Part shown: one piece after another, positions 62,429 through 64,000 of the stretch
How positions within the stretch are numbered: the stretch's first letter is position 1
Layout: each line of letters opens with the position of its first letter
Assembly: GCF_031656915.1 (NCBI RefSeq)
Contig: NZ_CP134227.1
Span: 3,534,001-3,598,000, forward strand
Source of the DNA: Nocardioides marmorisolisilvae
GTDB taxonomy: Bacteria; Actinomycetota; Actinomycetes; Propionibacteriales; Nocardioidaceae
Length of the DNA: 64,000 bases
Direction of reading: 5' to 3'
Translations under genes and position numbers: made by a program
Notes under the pieces: model-generated
The model's database searches: none
The model's input: only the letters and a program-made list of their open reading frames with translations
What the model was told of the DNA's origin: nothing

Positions 62429-63706
62429 TTGAAGGTCACGCCTACGCCCGACGATGCGGGCGCGGAGGCAATGGACAGATTCGATTGGCAGTGCGCGATG
62501 GCGACCGCTGATCTGCTCGCGGTCTACACCGAGCTGCTAAAGGCCGGGCGGACAATCGGCGAGGTTGCGGTCGAGCTGATCTGTGAACACCACGAAGACT
62601 GGGCTCTGTTACTGGGTGACGATGCGGACATTGTTTCTGCGAAGCATCTTGAGCGTGAGTTCGGTACGTACAGCACGTTGAAGCAGGTGCTTGATGATGG
62701 CGGTGTCCTGCATCTGTTCGACCGCTGGGTTGCTTTGAAGCAGTCACCGACGTGCCGGGTGATGACGACCCCGAGCTTGAGTGGCGACGCACGCCAGCTC
62801 GAGAAGGCCTGTGAGCACTTCGCCGGCCAGCAGGGGAACCTTGAGTTTGGGGAGTTCGAGGGGATCCTGACCAAGTTGGCGGCTGAGATTGTCCGGCGGC
62901 GGACGGTGAAGGCGAAGTCGGCGGACCCGAAGTCGGAGATTGTGTTCGTTCCGGAGAGTGCGGAAACCCTTGCTGCGTTTCTTCGCGTTCTTCGGTTCAC
63001 TCACAGTCGCCCGTTCCGGGATGACTTGGCGTACTCAGCGGGCGATAGGTACGCAATGCCGGTGGCTGTGGCGTTGGGTCATGCGGAAGCGGCTGACGCG
63101 ATCTGGGAGGCGTTGATGAACGTGGTCCGGGAGCGGATGCGGGCTGCGGGTCCAGAGCCTCGGGCGGCGTTGCCTTTGGTGTTGGGCGCCAGGGATGAGC
63201 CCGGATTCGAGAAGCGGATGCTGACGTTGGCGGATGTGGAGACGATTGTCGGTGTGGCGGTTGCGAACCCGTCTGGGTATCGGCGGTTGCCGAAAAAGGT
63301 CCTGACGTCGAAGGTTGCGGTAAAGATGAGCGCCGGCGGTTGTTCGGACACCGCGATTGCGCGTGCCGAGAGCTTGCGGCTTCAGTTCCGTTCGCACTGG
63401 CGCACGGTGAATTCGGGACCGAGCAAGGTCACGGCACGTCGAAACGTTGAGAACGCGTTGCATCGGATTGCGGACGAAGAAGCGGCCGCGGTGTCCGGGG
63501 GCCCTCAACCGTGGGGTCAGAGGTTGTGGTCTGCGGTTCAGGTGCGGATCGATGCTTTTGAGGGCAACGCGAAGGCGCACGGCCTGGACTCAAACCTGCT
63601 CCTTGGTGGTGTCGCGGAGCTGTCGAACAAGTGCCTGGTGTGGTTCTCGCCGAGCTTTGACGCTGACACTGTGATGCGCGAGACGGCAGAGAAGGCATCG
63701 TCATGA
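62429..63706 (+). CDS. ABC-3C-type effector protein, nuclease-like, N-terminus altered by ISL3
   Basis: 425 residues from TTG at 62429. The TTG lies within the target duplication and AGGAGG at 62415-62420, part of the IS right end, is eight bases upstream. Residues 17 to 120 resemble a DUF4297/Cap4-like restriction-endonuclease domain: RFDWQCAMATADLL, then ICEHHEDWALLL and DIVSAKHLEREFG (acidic residues and a lysine of the ED...xxK pattern; Ser replaces the usual Glu/Gln). The C-terminal 300 residues are helical and unassigned (KNN CTD-type in ABC-3C systems). It overlaps the next gene by four bases. Less GC-biased codons than neighbours suggest transfer. Confidence 0.6.
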   Translation: MKVTPTPDDAGAEAMDRFDWQCAMATADLLAVYTELLKAGRTIGEVAVELICEHHEDWALLLGDDADIVSAKHLEREFGTYSTLKQVLDDGGVLHLFDRWVALKQSPTCRVMTTPSLSGDARQLEKACEHFAGQQGNLEFGEFEGILTKLAAEIVRRRTVKAKSADPKSEIVFVPESAETLAAFLRVLRFTHSRPFRDDLAYSAGDRYAMPVAVALGHAEAADAIWEALMNVVRERMRAAGPEPRAALPLVLGARDEPGFEKRMLTLADVETIVGVAVANPSGYRRLPKKVLTSKVAVKMSAGGCSDTAIARAESLRLQFRSHWRTVNSGPSKVTARRNVENALHRIADEEAAAVSGGPQPWGQRLWSAVQVRIDAFEGNAKAHGLDSNLLLGGVAELSNKCLVWFSPSFDADTVMRETAEKASS

Positions 63707-64000
63707 CCCGGTCTTTCGAGGAACTCGATGAGCTCCAGTGGGAACTTGACGACCTTGCCTATCACCAGATTCGGGTGCTGTTGCTGGTCGCGGCGGTGGC
63801 TGCGGAACCGAAGCACAACCGGAAGCTGGATGGGCTGACCAAGCTCGCGAAGCTCGACTTCTTCGTCCGATACCCCGCACTCGCGACCGCGGTTCTTGAC
63901 GACCTTGAACCGGATGAGCGGATGCATTTGAGTGAAGAAGACCTGTCGAACCCGACGACGGTTCAGGACCCGATGACGAGGTACAAGTACGGGCCCTGGG
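63703..64000 (+). CDS. ABC-three-component middle component, truncated at the window edge
   Basis: 99 residues are visible. QIRVLLLVAAVAAEPKHNRK followed by LDGLTKLAKLDFFVRYP and, near the edge, QDPMTRYKYGPW match the ABC-3C middle-component family, whose members share a winged-helix-like core and the (S/D)PMxRYxYGPW motif. Middle components link the effector to an ABC/SMC-like ATPase that should follow downstream. The ATG overlaps the effector stop by four bases. Confidence 0.75.
   Translation, partial: MTRSFEELDELQWELDDLAYHQIRVLLLVAAVAAEPKHNRKLDGLTKLAKLDFFVRYPALATAVLDDLEPDERMHLSEEDLSNPTTVQDPMTRYKYGPW

Larger units (their letters stand above)
60980..62431. repeat. 8-bp target site duplication flanking ISL3
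   Basis: ATATTTTG is at 60980-60987 and again at 62424-62431, directly outside the element's inverted repeats. Eight bases is the normal duplication for ISL3 and indicates a simple, fairly recent insertion. Confidence 0.93.

Overview
The window is chromosomal DNA from a high-GC actinobacterium. Codon usage is strongly G/C at third positions, GTG starts and 4-bp ATGA/GTGA gene overlaps are common, and the gene set is typical of the Nocardioidaceae/Propionibacteriales. The genus is an inference; Nocardioides-like is the best guess. The window holds about 57 protein genes, one tRNA, two insertion sequences and one integrated island.

Region 1 (1-15.4 kb) is variable and rich in envelope functions. 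It has the tail of a methyltransferase, a coiled-coil protein, two paralogous PAPS-type sulfotransferase-like genes, a glycosyltransferase and an LTA-synthase-like phosphotransferase. Between them lie an acyl-CoA dehydrogenase, a secreted thermolysin-like protease, a malic enzyme, an IS110-family element, a lipoprotein, a DUF5302 protein, a GAF-ANTAR regulator and a MaoC hydratase.

Region 2 (15.5-57.1 kb) is conserved actinobacterial backbone. From memory, its order largely parallels Mycobacterium tuberculosis Rv3214 to Rv3193c: histidine phosphatase, ParA, RhlE-type helicase, ferritin-like protein, DUF3107, TetR, MoeZ, alkyltransferase-like protein, AdnA, AdnB, NudC, mycoredoxin, UvrD2, WhiB7, ABC1 kinase, ThiF-like protein, DUF2342 metalloprotease, Lon-like PDZ protease and UPF0182. 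Three UvrD-family helicases, a WhiB7 gene behind a well-formed leader (promoter, 63-codon uORF, intrinsic terminator) and redox and nucleotide-housekeeping enzymes make this a DNA-repair and stress-response block. Extra genes are inserted in it: SDR, L,D-transpeptidase, serine protease, purine nucleoside phosphorylase, M3 peptidase, acyltransferase, HIT, MFS, PHP and YgjP-like genes.

Region 3 (57.1-64.0 kb) is an integrated island at the 3' end of the initiator tRNA-fMet gene. A tyrosine integrase whose last codons lie in the tRNA is followed by an excisionase, a three-gene module (HTH-DUF5919, Nudix, HD) and the start of an ABC-three-component (ABC-3C) type defence operon. An ISL3 element has inserted into the first codons of the operon's nuclease-like gene, with an 8-bp target duplication. 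Because the duplication preserves the frame and the element's right end brings an AGGAGG motif, the gene may still be expressed from a new TTG start.

Non-coding structure that gene calls do not explain includes a 32-bp tandem-repeat family at two convergent gene junctions, two clusters of DnaA-box-like 9-mers near long perfect hairpins, and leaderless-type promoters at the purine phosphorylase and ABC-3C genes.
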